From the IMG/VR virus record IMGVR_UViG_3300027805_000038, positions 1 through 37,333 of that record: a DNA stretch of 37,333 nucleotides, one strand, 5' to 3'. This DNA comes from a virus. The position numbers and the translations under genes are program-made. How positions within the stretch are numbered: position 1 is the stretch's first letter; each line of letters starts with the position of its first letter. The notes beneath the pieces were generated by a model that was not told where the DNA came from, ran no database searches, and was given only the letters and a program-made list of their open reading frames with translations. Below are positions 16,565 through 24,507 of the stretch, piece by piece.

Positions 16565-17836
16565 GTGGTGGATTCTGATTTATCCAATTATATTAGAAGT
16601 AATGTAGACAGCCGTGGTATACCGTCCATAGAAAACAGTGAATGGTGGATGGTTACTGGAAGATGGAGTCAAGCCCAGATAAAGGCTGCCCTAGCAAACT
16701 ATATTGTAGATTGTGCAGTACCATTCCCCCTAAAAACTATGGAGCCAGCGGATCTGGAAGAATTATTCTTACGGTTCTGCAAAACCAGCCATCTAGGTGA
16801 ATATAAAGATTTTGGGGTGGTGCATGAACGTCAAGACTACCGGTACCCTTATAGTGCTAATCCTCTAGGCGTTATAGATAAAAGTCATGCCTTTAATCCT
16901 GTAAGTAATTACTTCCAGCAAGAAAATCGTATGCGGTGTGGCAGCAATGCTGCTGATAGTCCTTGGAGCATATGGCATTCTAAGGAAAAATTACTTAAGA
17001 TGAATTGGCATTTCTGGCGGAAGGGCGCCCTAGGTAAAAGCAATATAGGCGAGTCTACTTTCCGTAGTGCATTCCGTATTGGTACATATACTGCAACTCA
17101 ATTTAAGCCATCAGTTGCTAAAGCCCTATATGAAAAACACGGCGCAGTAAATGTGTTAGATACTAGTTGTGGCTGGGGCGATAGATTGGCAGGATTTTAT
17201 GCCACGCCTTGTACGAAACTATACGTGGGTTGTGATCCAAATCCGGAAGTGTTCGCTACTTATAAGCAGCAATGCTTGGAGTATGAACGCATGTTAGGGG
17301 TCAAGGCGGTGGTTATTGAAGGTCCTAACTATTTTATATGCAGGGGTAATAAAACAGTTGAGGTATGGAATTTACCAAGTGAAGATGTTGATTGGACAAA
17401 GTATACTGGTCTATTTGATTTTTATTTTACTAGTCCTCCATATTACGAAACTGAGCGTTATTCTGCTGCAAATAGTGCAGGGCAAAGTTGGGTAAGGTAT
17501 CCAGACTTCCACTCATGGAAGAGTTTCTTTTTTGGAGTGAACCGTGCTGTTTGGAATACCCTGGCAGATGGTGGATATATGATGTTGAATATCATTGACC
17601 CACGCACTGGTTCTAAACGTTTGCCGTTATGTGATGATATGGTAGATGATATTCTTACCTATAGTGACAGCAATTACCTAGGAAAAATAGGTATGCGTAT
17701 GCAGGCTAGACCACATGCTATAGTGGGTACACCGGCTAATAGTGTTTTTGTGGAACCAATTTGGGTTTTTCGTAAAGGGTCAGCCAGATATGATCCTGCT
17801 GCAACGCCTCTACAAGATTTATTTAAGATAGGATAA
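16565..17836 (+). CDS. SAM-dependent DNA methyltransferase (N4-cytosine/N6-adenine type)
   Basis: 423 residues. SAM-binding motif I is VLDTSCGWGDRLAGF (about 197-211), the acidic motif II lies in VGCDPNPE (D224), and the catalytic motif IV is TSPPYYE (289-295). S/TPPY-type catalytic loops methylate exocyclic amino groups, N4 of cytosine or N6 of adenine; protein or RNA targets are less likely. The first 150 residues, rich in Trp and Tyr, may bind DNA. GTG at 16565 (or 16568) is the likely start, as the first in-frame ATG is about 29 codons later. It lies 4 bases after the unknown gene and 3 bases before MazG. No cognate restriction enzyme is nearby, so self-protection or regulation is likely. 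Confidence 0.82.
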   Translation: MVDSDLSNYIRSNVDSRGIPSIENSEWWMVTGRWSQAQIKAALANYIVDCAVPFPLKTMEPADLEELFLRFCKTSHLGEYKDFGVVHERQDYRYPYSANPLGVIDKSHAFNPVSNYFQQENRMRCGSNAADSPWSIWHSKEKLLKMNWHFWRKGALGKSNIGESTFRSAFRIGTYTATQFKPSVAKALYEKHGAVNVLDTSCGWGDRLAGFYATPCTKLYVGCDPNPEVFATYKQQCLEYERMLGVKAVVIEGPNYFICRGNKTVEVWNLPSEDVDWTKYTGLFDFYFTSPPYYETERYSAANSAGQSWVRYPDFHSWKSFFFGVNRAVWNTLADGGYMMLNIIDPRTGSKRLPLCDDMVDDILTYSDSNYLGKIGMRMQARPHAIVGTPANSVFVEPIWVFRKGSARYDPAATPLQDLFKIG

Positions 17837-17839
17837 TTT

Positions 17840-18211
17840 ATGGTAACAAATGTATTTGCCGATCAGGCAAAATTTATGCAAGCCTGTGATCAATCAACAG
17901 GATCATGGAATGAAGCGCAATTCAATCTCTACACTAGATTGATTGAAGAAGAAGTAAGTGAGTTATGGGCTGCCAATGCTGCAGGTAATAAGACTGAATG
18001 CCTTGATGCTCTAATTGACATATTGGTGGTAACCGTTGGTGCCCTACATTCTCTTGGCGCGGACGGTGAAGGTGCATGGGTTGAGGTAATGCGTACTAAT
18101 TTTGCTAAAATTGACCCAGAATCTGGTAAAGTACGTAAGCGTGAAGATGGCAAAGTACTAAAGCCTGATGGATGGCAATCTCCACAACTGGCAAAGTTCC
18201 TACATAATTAG
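17840..18211 (+). CDS. MazG-like nucleotide pyrophosphohydrolase
   Basis: 123 residues. The all-alpha NTP pyrophosphohydrolase motif is visible: RLIEEEVSEL (E36-E41) and, after a short loop, ECLDALIDILV (E53, D56, D60), the metal-binding EExxE...ExxD pattern. The C-terminal segment GKVRKREDGKVLKPDGWQSP is typical of phage MazG-like proteins. Such enzymes cleave (d)NTPs to monophosphates or lower alarmone levels. It follows the methyltransferase with a 3-base gap. With gp1 and the Nudix gene it points to control of the nucleotide pool. Confidence 0.85.
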   Translation: MVTNVFADQAKFMQACDQSTGSWNEAQFNLYTRLIEEEVSELWAANAAGNKTECLDALIDILVVTVGALHSLGADGEGAWVEVMRTNFAKIDPESGKVRKREDGKVLKPDGWQSPQLAKFLHN

Positions 18212-18238
18212 GAGGTTGTTGCTTATCTGTTCCGGTAA

Positions 18239-18246
18239 GATAAATA
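18239..18246 (+). promoter_or_regulatory. T4-type late promoter for gp13
   Basis: GATAAATA, 22 bases before the gp13 ATG. A small stem (CTATA-GTT-TATAG, 18249-18261) lies at the predicted start of the transcript. Confidence 0.7.
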
Positions 18247-18268
18247 CGCTATAGTTTATAGGTGAATT

Positions 18269-19024
18269 ATGGCGGATCTAACCGAAATGAAGCAGAAGTT
18301 GTTTAGGAATGTTGAACTACGTTTAGGTGGTGGCATTGTAGATGTTGAGTTAGATCCAGAACATTACGAGGCCGCCTACAACTATGCTATAGCAACATAC
18401 AGACAACGTGCCCAGAATGCATATGAAGAGTCTTACAGTCTACTAACTATAGAAAAAGACCGTAACAGTTATATCCTGCCACAGGAAATAATGAATGTAC
18501 GCCAAGTTTTTAGGCGAACGGTTGGTCTTGAAACAGGACCATCAGCCACAAGTTTTGACCCATTCAGTAGCGCCATACTTAATACCTATCTATTAAACTA
18601 TAACTATGCTGGTGGGTTAGCAACCTATGATTTCTACGCAGGCTATATTGAGTTGGCTGCACGTATGTTTGGTGGTTATGTAATCTTTACATTTAATAAA
18701 GTTACAAAAGAAATACAGTTTGTACGTGACTTTAAGGGGTCTGGTGAAAAAGTTTTGTTATGGACTGACAATCTAAAGCCAGAAATTACACTACTTCAGG
18801 ATGTTAATATAGCAAACTGGATTACTAGTTGGACGTTAACGCAGTGTAAAATGATTATTGGTGAAGCACGTGAAAAATATGCCCAGATTGCTGGCCCAGG
18901 TGGTGGTTCATCTCTAAATGGTCAGGCAATGAAGGCAGAAGCCAAAGAGGCATTTACTGAATTGATTGACGAATTAAAACGGTATGTGGATGCATCACAG
19001 CCACTAACTTGGATAATCGGCTAA
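18269..19024 (+). CDS. gp13: Neck protein gp13
   Basis: 251 residues. It has the clear gp13 pattern of marine T4-like phages: LRLGGGIVDVELDPEHYEAA, DRNSYILPQEIMNVRQVFRR, FDPFSSAILNTYLLN, GGLATYDFYAGYIELAARMF, KVLLWTDNLKPE and EKYAQIAGPGGGSSLNGQAM. gp13 forms the ring at the portal side of the neck and seals the filled head. Its usual partners gp14 and gp15 are on the opposite strand about 3 kb upstream, so the T4 order 13-14-15 is broken. AGGTGA precedes the start. gp1 follows after 36 bases. Confidence 0.94.
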   Translation: MADLTEMKQKLFRNVELRLGGGIVDVELDPEHYEAAYNYAIATYRQRAQNAYEESYSLLTIEKDRNSYILPQEIMNVRQVFRRTVGLETGPSATSFDPFSSAILNTYLLNYNYAGGLATYDFYAGYIELAARMFGGYVIFTFNKVTKEIQFVRDFKGSGEKVLLWTDNLKPEITLLQDVNIANWITSWTLTQCKMIIGEAREKYAQIAGPGGGSSLNGQAMKAEAKEAFTELIDELKRYVDASQPLTWIIG

Positions 19025-19053
19025 TTGACACCGTTCTCTGGTTGATGTATAGT
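19025..19053 (+). promoter_or_regulatory. Sigma70-type promoter abutting gp1 ATG
   Basis: TTGACA (19025-19030), 17-base spacer, TATAGT (19048-19053). The hexamer ends seven bases before the ATG at 19061, so transcription would begin at or next to the start codon. No Shine-Dalgarno is seen. Confidence 0.65.
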
Positions 19054-19060
19054 ATCAACC

Positions 19061-19681
19061 ATGATTATTTCAATTTCTGGACTTATTGGTAGTGGCAAAG
19101 ATACTATTGCCGATTACTTGGTAAATCGTCACGGGTTCCGTCGTGAAAGTTGGGCAGGTACTCTTAAAGATGCTGTTTCAGCCGTGTTTGGTTGGGATAG
19201 AGATTTATTGGAGGGAAAAACGCCACAAAGCCGTACGTGGCGGGAATTACCCGACGGGTGGTGGTCAGATCGGCTAGAGCAAATAATTACTCCTAGAAGG
19301 GTTTTACAGGAGTGGGGCACTGATGTGGCCAGGAATGGTTATCATGATCAAATTTGGATTGCCAGTCTAGAAAATAAGTTACGCCACGTAGAGGAAGATG
19401 TTGTAATCACTGATAGTCGTTTTCCAAACGAAGTGTCAAGTGTTAAGCGTATGGGTGGTATTACAACCAGGGTTAGTCGTGGTGCTGACCCCGCGTGGGT
19501 AGCTGAGTACCTTTCTGGTGGTGTAACTATTGATTTTACTAGTAAGTGGAAAGAAGTACATGCTAGTGAGTACAGTAGTGTAGGCTTGCAGTATGACCAC
19601 CACATTGATAATAATGGGTCTTACCGTGACCTGTACAAACAAGTCAATGATCTACTTCAACATCACCGGGTTTCCAGGTAA
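19061..19681 (+). CDS. gp1: Deoxynucleoside monophosphate kinase gp1
   Basis: 206 residues. P-loop SGLIGSGKDT at residues 6-15 (Lys13), then a T4 gp1-like body: WAGTLKDAVSAVFGWDRDLL, TPRRVLQEWGTDVARNGYHD, VVITDSRFPNEV. gp1 phosphorylates dNMPs (including modified ones in T4) to dNDPs for DNA synthesis. It has an apparent sigma70-type promoter of its own directly against the ATG, which fits early expression within a late region. Its last 38 bases overlap the 3' end of the antisense HNH gene. Confidence 0.92.
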   Translation: MIISISGLIGSGKDTIADYLVNRHGFRRESWAGTLKDAVSAVFGWDRDLLEGKTPQSRTWRELPDGWWSDRLEQIITPRRVLQEWGTDVARNGYHDQIWIASLENKLRHVEEDVVITDSRFPNEVSSVKRMGGITTRVSRGADPAWVAEYLSGGVTIDFTSKWKEVHASEYSSVGLQYDHHIDNNGSYRDLYKQVNDLLQHHRVSR

Positions 19682-19988
19682 AGTGCCTGCGTTTAACTAC
19701 CTCCACACAGCACAGGCATATTGATCTAAGATTTATTAGATCACAGTTGTTTAGATCACTGTCAATGTGGTAGACTAATATTTGACTAGAAAAAACACTG
19801 CGAAATCCACAGATATCGCAGGATGTTTTTTTCTTATAACCGGCTGTTTTCCATTTAGGATCTGGTGGCTGCAGTTTTCTACCACGCCTAATACACCCCT
19901 CACACCGGCTACGGTAGTGCCGGACACCATCTTTGGTGTAATTGTTTGCTGCATAGTTCTTATTGCAGACTTTACAGAATGGGCGCAT
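19644..19988 (-). CDS. Small HNH endonuclease-like protein with zinc-binding Cys pairs
   Basis: 114 residues from the ATG at 19988. The N-terminal zinc ribbon is FCKVCNKNYAANNY...RCEGC. It is followed by CDICGF...LVYHIDSDLNNCDLINL and ICLCC, the pattern of short HNH proteins in T4-like phages (CxxC-HID-N-CxxC). The last His/Asn region is somewhat divergent (CCVEVVKRRH). An in-frame ATG at 20060 would add 24 residues. The later ATG is preferred because TCTAAATA ends five bases before it, as at other leaderless genes. It lies antisense between gp1 and the sheath gene and overlaps gp1 by 38 bases. A mobile homing gene is likely. Confidence 0.78.
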   Translation of the reverse strand: MRPFCKVCNKNYAANNYTKDGVRHYRSRCEGCIRRGRKLQPPDPKWKTAGYKKKTSCDICGFRSVFSSQILVYHIDSDLNNCDLINLRSICLCCVEVVKRRHFTWKPGDVEVDH

Positions 19989-19993
19989 GTTAT

Positions 19994-20001
19994 TATTTAG
20001 A
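19994..20001 (-). promoter_or_regulatory. Late promoter variant (minus), TCTAAATA, 5 nt before HNH ATG
   Basis: The minus strand reads TCTAAATA-ATAAC-ATG (19988). Octamer and spacing are identical to those before gp15, and no ribosome site is present. Confidence 0.45.
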
Positions 20002-20048
20002 TAACTCTTTGCAAAGAGTAGATTAAGGGCTGGTTTTTTCCGTGTTGT

Positions 20049-20056
20049 GCTAAATA
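20049..20056 (+). promoter_or_regulatory. Late promoter candidate for sheath gene, GCTAAATA
   Basis: GCTAAATA, 59 bases before the gp18 ATG. The predicted start near 20062 coincides with the base of the stem-loop at 20063-20088. Confidence 0.5.
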
Positions 20057-20062
20057 TCATTA

Positions 20063-20088
20063 ATGGTATAGTAGTGTTTCTATACCAT
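20063..20088 (+). promoter_or_regulatory. Leader stem-loop upstream of sheath gene
   Basis: ATGGTATAG (20063-20071), loop TAGTGTTT, CTATACCAT (20080-20088): nine perfect pairs. It is not followed by a T-run, so it is not a terminator. It begins about one base after the start predicted from the late motif at 20049. A clear AAAGGAA lies downstream before the ATG. Confidence 0.6.
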
Positions 20089-20115
20089 AAAATTTAATAG
20101 ATAAAGGAAACAAAT

Positions 20116-23100
20116 ATGGCACTAGTATCACCAGGCGTAGAAGTTACAATTATTGACCAGAGTCAATATCTACCAGCCGCACCTGCATCAGTACCCCTAG
20201 TTATTTTAGCTACAGCACAAAACAAAGCAAATGCTGCTGGAACTGGCATTGCAGTTGCCACTACTGCTGCCAATGCTAATAAGTTATACCGTGTAACAAG
20301 CCAGCGTGATCTAGTTACGCTATATGGTAACCCATTCTTTTATAAGACAACTAACGGTACTTCTCTACAAGGTTTTGAATTGAATGAATATGGACTATTA
20401 GCCGCTTATAGTGTGCTTGGTACAACCAATCTATGCTATGTTCTACGGGCAGACATTGATTTGGCTGCTCTAGTAGGTAGGACAGGTCGTCCAACTGGTG
20501 CACCAGGTGACGGCACATACTGGTTAAACGCTACACAGAGTACATGGGGTATTTTTGAATTTAATCAGAGTACCGGGCTATTCACAAATAAAGTGCCATT
20601 ATTCATTAATGATACCTCTGATATGGTTGACCCTGCTACTGGACAGCCAATGGCATCCTTAGGTAATATTGGTGATTATGCGGTGTCATTTATCACAGAT
20701 GCAAATAATTTTACGGTTGCTGAACAGCCAAGTAATTATGATACTTACTGGTACAAAGTAGGTTCTGATTCAAATAACCCGTTATATAATACATGGGTTG
20801 AATTAGGTAGCCCAGATTGGAGAGAAAATTGGCCAACAGTGCAGGGCACTGAAACTAGTCCAACACTAGTTGCCACACAAGGTTTTTCCATCAATGGCGT
20901 ACCAGTAGTAGCATCAGGTACAACACTCTCATCATTTGTTGGTGATATTAATTCTGCTTTAATTCCTTTTGTTACTGCTGCCGAAGTAGATGGTAAATTA
21001 TCACTTTATAGTTCAAATGGTGATTCTATTGTAATAAACAATCCTGTTGGTCCAATACTACCTCAACCAATTTTTACTTTATTAGGTATTAGTGCAGGTA
21101 CATATAATGCAACAGAATTATTTTATGGTACAAATGCCCAGCAACCTGCATGGCGTACTACCGACTTACAACCTCATCCAACTGGATCAGTGTGGATTAA
21201 AACTAATTCTGCCAACGGTGGAACAAATTTAGTTTTAAGTCAATATAGTGCCGCTACCGCAACATTTACTTCTGTAAATTGCCCACTTGCCACAAATGAC
21301 TGGACTATAACAAATAGTTTAGATTCTGCAGGTGGAAAAAATATAGACTTGGGTGCAGTTTATGCACAATATGATGCTGGTGGTCAAACTTTTAATTCCC
21401 CAATACAGTTGTTCCGTCGTGCAGACAGTGGTCCAGCTGTGTTTATTGGAGACAATACAGCCCCTGTATTCGCCAATAATGCAACATTTGACGTTCAGGT
21501 AAGTCAGCCAGGTTCCGCAAGTTTAACACCTCCCGGCACATACACTGTTACTATGCCAGCCGTAGGAACACTAGATGCAACAGACTTTGTTACTGCTTGG
21601 ACAGCAGCAAATATTCCATATACTACAGCATCCGTATCCACCACTGGTGCGATTGTTCTTACCCACACCGAAGGTGGTGTAATAATAATGGATGATGGCG
21701 GTGTAACAGTCCCAGTAAGCGCAGTTACTGCTGCCGGTTTTGAAATTGGCGCAACTGTTGGCGATTGTACACCAGGTGCTAAGTGGGGTCCATATAAAAC
21801 AATTACAACTGATAACGTAGTACAATCATCAACAACTGGTACTGGTGTTGGTGCAGAATTTGATATTACCTCTACCGGTTACGATGTTGTGACAATTGGA
21901 ATCGCTAATGGTGGTAGTGGTTTACCAGGCGAAGAGTATGCAGTAGATGATACAATTACTTTAGTAAATTCTATGGTATTAAAGGTAACCTCTATTAACG
22001 GCTCTGATCAAGTTACTGGTGTAACGTGGATTGCCGGCTCACCCGCGCCTGCTTATTCTGTGCAGTTAAGTAATTGGGTGCCAATGGCATATGTACCAAA
22101 TGCTATCTCTCCAACAGTTTATCCAACAAGTGGAACATTATGGTACTACAGCGTAGTAAATCAAGTAGACATTATGACCAACATGGGTGGTTCATGGATG
22201 GGTTACAAAAATGTAAGTTACGCTAGTAACGGTTTACCACAGGCTTCAGGTTCATTTGATACAGATCCTAATGGACCAATCCTTAGTGCAAGTGAGCCAA
22301 CTACTCAATCGGATGGCACCGCGCTTACTTATGGTGATTTGTGGATTGATACTAACGATCTTGAAAATTACCCAGTAATTAGTCGTTGGCAGGATGTAAG
22401 TGGTGTAGATCAGTGGGTATTAATTGACAATACTGATCAATTAACAGAAAATGGTATAGTATTTGCCGATGCCCGTTGGGGTGCAGACGGTACTATAGAT
22501 CCAGTATATGATCCACTACCATCAATTGTTGAGTTGCTAGAAGAAGATTATGTTGATCTAGACGCACCAGATCCTACACAATACCCACAGGGAACACTAC
22601 TGTTTAATACACGCCGTAGTGGTTACAACGTTAAACGTTTTGTAACTAATTATTTTAATGCAAATAGTTTTCCTGATCAAGTATTGCCAGCGGAAACAAG
22701 TGCATGGGTTACAGCAAGTGGTAATTTAAGTAATGGTTCACCATATATGGGTCGTAAAGCTCAAAGAGCAATGGTTGTTCAGGCATTAAATGCCGCAGTT
22801 AATACTAATGTGCAAATACGTGAAGACGACACATTCTTTAACTTAATTGCTGCACCTAATTATCCAGAGTTGCAACCAGCACTAGTTACCCTAAACAATG
22901 ATCGTAATGAAACTGCTTACATAATTGGTGATACACCAATGCGCCTTGCAGATAATGCTAATGACATTGTTAATTGGGCACTTAATACCTCAAATGCAAC
23001 AAGTACTGGTGAACAAGGATTAGTCACACGTAATACATATATGGGTCTATATTACCCAAGTGGTATTACTACTGACTTATCAGGTAGCGAAGTGGTTGTT

Positions 23101-23703
23101 CCTTCAAGCCACATGATTATGCGTACTATGATCTATAATGATACGGTTGCATATCCATGGTTTGCACCAGCAGGTCAGCGTCGTGGTACAATTGACAACG
23201 CATCTAATATTGGTTATATTGATTCTGCTAGTGGCGAGTTTATTGTAACAAAAAATCGTGTACAACTACGTGATGTTCAATATACAAACTTTATCAATCC
23301 TATAGCATTCTTTACAAATATAGGTTTATTAAACTATGGTAATAAGAATAGTTTTGATAGTCAAAGTGCATTGGATAGAACTAACGTGTCCCGTCTAGTA
23401 TGCTATCTACGCTACAATTTACAAATTGCGTTACGTCCATTTATATTTGAACCTAACGATGATTTGACACGCTCACAGGCTAGAAGTGTTGTACAAACTC
23501 TACTAGCAGATATCCAGTCTAAGCGTGGAATTTATGACTATCTAGTGGTATGTGATGAAAGCAATAATACACCTGCCCGTATAGATCGTAATGAATTATG
23601 GGTTGACGTGGCGATTGAGCCAACTAAAGCGGCAGAATTTATCTATGTACCAGTTCGTATACTTAATACTGGAGAAATTGCTGGGTTAGGACAGAATGGG
23701 TAA
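20116..23703 (+). CDS. gp18: Contractile tail sheath protein gp18, greatly enlarged
   Basis: 1195 residues against 659 for T4 gp18. The N-terminus (MALVSPGVEVTIIDQS, SVPLVILATAQNKANAAGTG, YGLLAAYSVLGTTNLCYVLR) and C-terminal third (GRKAQRAMVVQALNAAV, NYPELQPALVTLNNDRNETA, YPWFAPAGQRRG, VSRLVCYLRYNLQIALRPFI) are classical sheath. The middle (about 125-845) is an insertion rich in Thr/Ser/Gly. It holds about five aromatic hairpin modules: near 131-148 (GDGTYWLN), 186-229, 357-386 (GSVWIK), 673-697 (GTLWYY...GGSWMGY) and 740-771 (GDLWIDTN...QWVLID). These probably project from the sheath surface. It has its own leader with a stem-loop and AAAGGAA. A hairpin follows the gene. Confidence 0.93.
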   Translation: MALVSPGVEVTIIDQSQYLPAAPASVPLVILATAQNKANAAGTGIAVATTAANANKLYRVTSQRDLVTLYGNPFFYKTTNGTSLQGFELNEYGLLAAYSVLGTTNLCYVLRADIDLAALVGRTGRPTGAPGDGTYWLNATQSTWGIFEFNQSTGLFTNKVPLFINDTSDMVDPATGQPMASLGNIGDYAVSFITDANNFTVAEQPSNYDTYWYKVGSDSNNPLYNTWVELGSPDWRENWPTVQGTETSPTLVATQGFSINGVPVVASGTTLSSFVGDINSALIPFVTAAEVDGKLSLYSSNGDSIVINNPVGPILPQPIFTLLGISAGTYNATELFYGTNAQQPAWRTTDLQPHPTGSVWIKTNSANGGTNLVLSQYSAATATFTSVNCPLATNDWTITNSLDSAGGKNIDLGAVYAQYDAGGQTFNSPIQLFRRADSGPAVFIGDNTAPVFANNATFDVQVSQPGSASLTPPGTYTVTMPAVGTLDATDFVTAWTAANIPYTTASVSTTGAIVLTHTEGGVIIMDDGGVTVPVSAVTAAGFEIGATVGDCTPGAKWGPYKTITTDNVVQSSTTGTGVGAEFDITSTGYDVVTIGIANGGSGLPGEEYAVDDTITLVNSMVLKVTSINGSDQVTGVTWIAGSPAPAYSVQLSNWVPMAYVPNAISPTVYPTSGTLWYYSVVNQVDIMTNMGGSWMGYKNVSYASNGLPQASGSFDTDPNGPILSASEPTTQSDGTALTYGDLWIDTNDLENYPVISRWQDVSGVDQWVLIDNTDQLTENGIVFADARWGADGTIDPVYDPLPSIVELLEEDYVDLDAPDPTQYPQGTLLFNTRRSGYNVKRFVTNYFNANSFPDQVLPAETSAWVTASGNLSNGSPYMGRKAQRAMVVQALNAAVNTNVQIREDDTFFNLIAAPNYPELQPALVTLNNDRNETAYIIGDTPMRLADNANDIVNWALNTSNATSTGEQGLVTRNTYMGLYYPSGITTDLSGSEVVVPSSHMIMRTMIYNDTVAYPWFAPAGQRRGTIDNASNIGYIDSASGEFIVTKNRVQLRDVQYTNFINPIAFFTNIGLLNYGNKNSFDSQSALDRTNVSRLVCYLRYNLQIALRPFIFEPNDDLTRSQARSVVQTLLADIQSKRGIYDYLVVCDESNNTPARIDRNELWVDVAIEPTKAAEFIYVPVRILNTGEIAGLGQNG

Positions 23704-23710
23704 TTGACAA

Positions 23711-23732
23711 GAGGGTCACTTTGGTGACCCTC
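23711..23732 (+). terminator. Hairpin after sheath gene (weak terminator or processing site)
   Basis: GAGGGTCAC (23711-23719), loop TTTG, GTGACCCTC (23724-23732): nine perfect pairs. Only mixed sequence follows, not a T-run, so termination may be partial. A late promoter for gp19 follows at 23740. Confidence 0.6.
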
Positions 23733-23739
23733 TATCAAT

Positions 23740-23747
23740 GATAAATA
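23740..23747 (+). promoter_or_regulatory. T4-type late promoter for gp19
   Basis: GATAAATA, 19 bases before the gp19 ATG, with AAGGAG in the leader. Confidence 0.72.
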
Positions 23748-23766
23748 GATTTAAGGAGATACAAAA

Positions 23767-24507
23767 ATGGCTTTTAGTTCAATATCAAGAATGTCCGTTC
23801 CAACAGGAAGTGATGGCGCAGCAAACCCTCAGGGTTTATTGATGCCAAAATTATCATATAGATTCCGTGTACTATTTGAAAATTTTGGTGTAAGCACACT
23901 AACAAGTGAACTGACAAAACAGGTAGTTGATTTTACAAGACCAACAGTTAGTTTTGAAACTATTACTCTGCCAATATATAACAGTACAGTTTATCTAGCA
24001 GGTAAACCATCATGGAACGAAGTTACAGTTAATATTCGTGATGACGCAACAGGTGAAGTGGCTAAGTTAGTTGGCGAACAGGTACAGAAACAATTTGATT
24101 TCAGTGAGCAGGCTAGTGCTGCAAGTGGTTCAGATTATAAATTTAAAACAGTTTGTCAAATACTTGATGGTGCCCGTGGAGTTAGTACTCCAAACATCCT
24201 TGAAGCATGGGAATTGTATGGTTGCTACATTGTGTCTGCAAACTACAATAACTTAAATTACGGTGAAAATAACGCATTGCAAATTACATTAAATATGCGT
24301 TATGATAATGCTGTACAAACTCCACTAGACGGACAAGGTCCAGCCTATGGTCGGCGCAGCAGTAGGACGTACAATAGGACAAAATGTAAGTGGTGTTGGA
24401 CGTACATCTACTGCTATCGGTGGTTAATTAAGGCAGTAGATGGCTGGATTTTTTCAGCAATTCCTAAAGGGAACCGCGGATGGATTTCTCGGTTCCCCTT
24501 ATCTTAA
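23767..24507 (+). CDS. gp19: Tail tube protein gp19, probable frameshift near the C-terminus
   Basis: 246 residues as read. Residues 1-193 match a T4 gp19-type tube protein (LMPKLSYRFRVLFENFGV, TKQVVDFTRPTVSFETITLP, LAGKPSWNEVTVNIRDDATG, LNYGENNALQITLNMRYDNA). After GPA (codon GCC at 24343-24345) the frame turns into an atypical Arg/Lys/Trp/Cys-rich tail. Skipping the T at 24346 gives MVGAAVGRTIGQNVSGVGR and TSTAIGG, ending at TAA 24425-24427, just before the next gene's ribosome site. A single-base insertion, sequence error or +1 frameshift is therefore likely, and the true product should have about 219 residues. As read, it overlaps the next gene by 68 bases. gp19 forms the inner tube through which DNA passes. 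Confidence 0.88.
   Translation: MAFSSISRMSVPTGSDGAANPQGLLMPKLSYRFRVLFENFGVSTLTSELTKQVVDFTRPTVSFETITLPIYNSTVYLAGKPSWNEVTVNIRDDATGEVAKLVGEQVQKQFDFSEQASAASGSDYKFKTVCQILDGARGVSTPNILEAWELYGCYIVSANYNNLNYGENNALQITLNMRYDNAVQTPLDGQGPAYGRRSSRTYNRTKCKWCWTYIYCYRWLIKAVDGWIFSAIPKGNRGWISRFPLS

Noticed and set aside
19989-20060. Longer start at 20060 for the second HNH gene
   Set aside because: The zinc-ribbon domain begins at the later ATG, which has the late motif at the standard five-base spacing. The extra 24 residues look non-coding.
23704-23732. TTGACA after the sheath gene as a sigma70 promoter
   Set aside because: No -10-like hexamer lies 16-18 bases downstream; that position is occupied by the hairpin stem.
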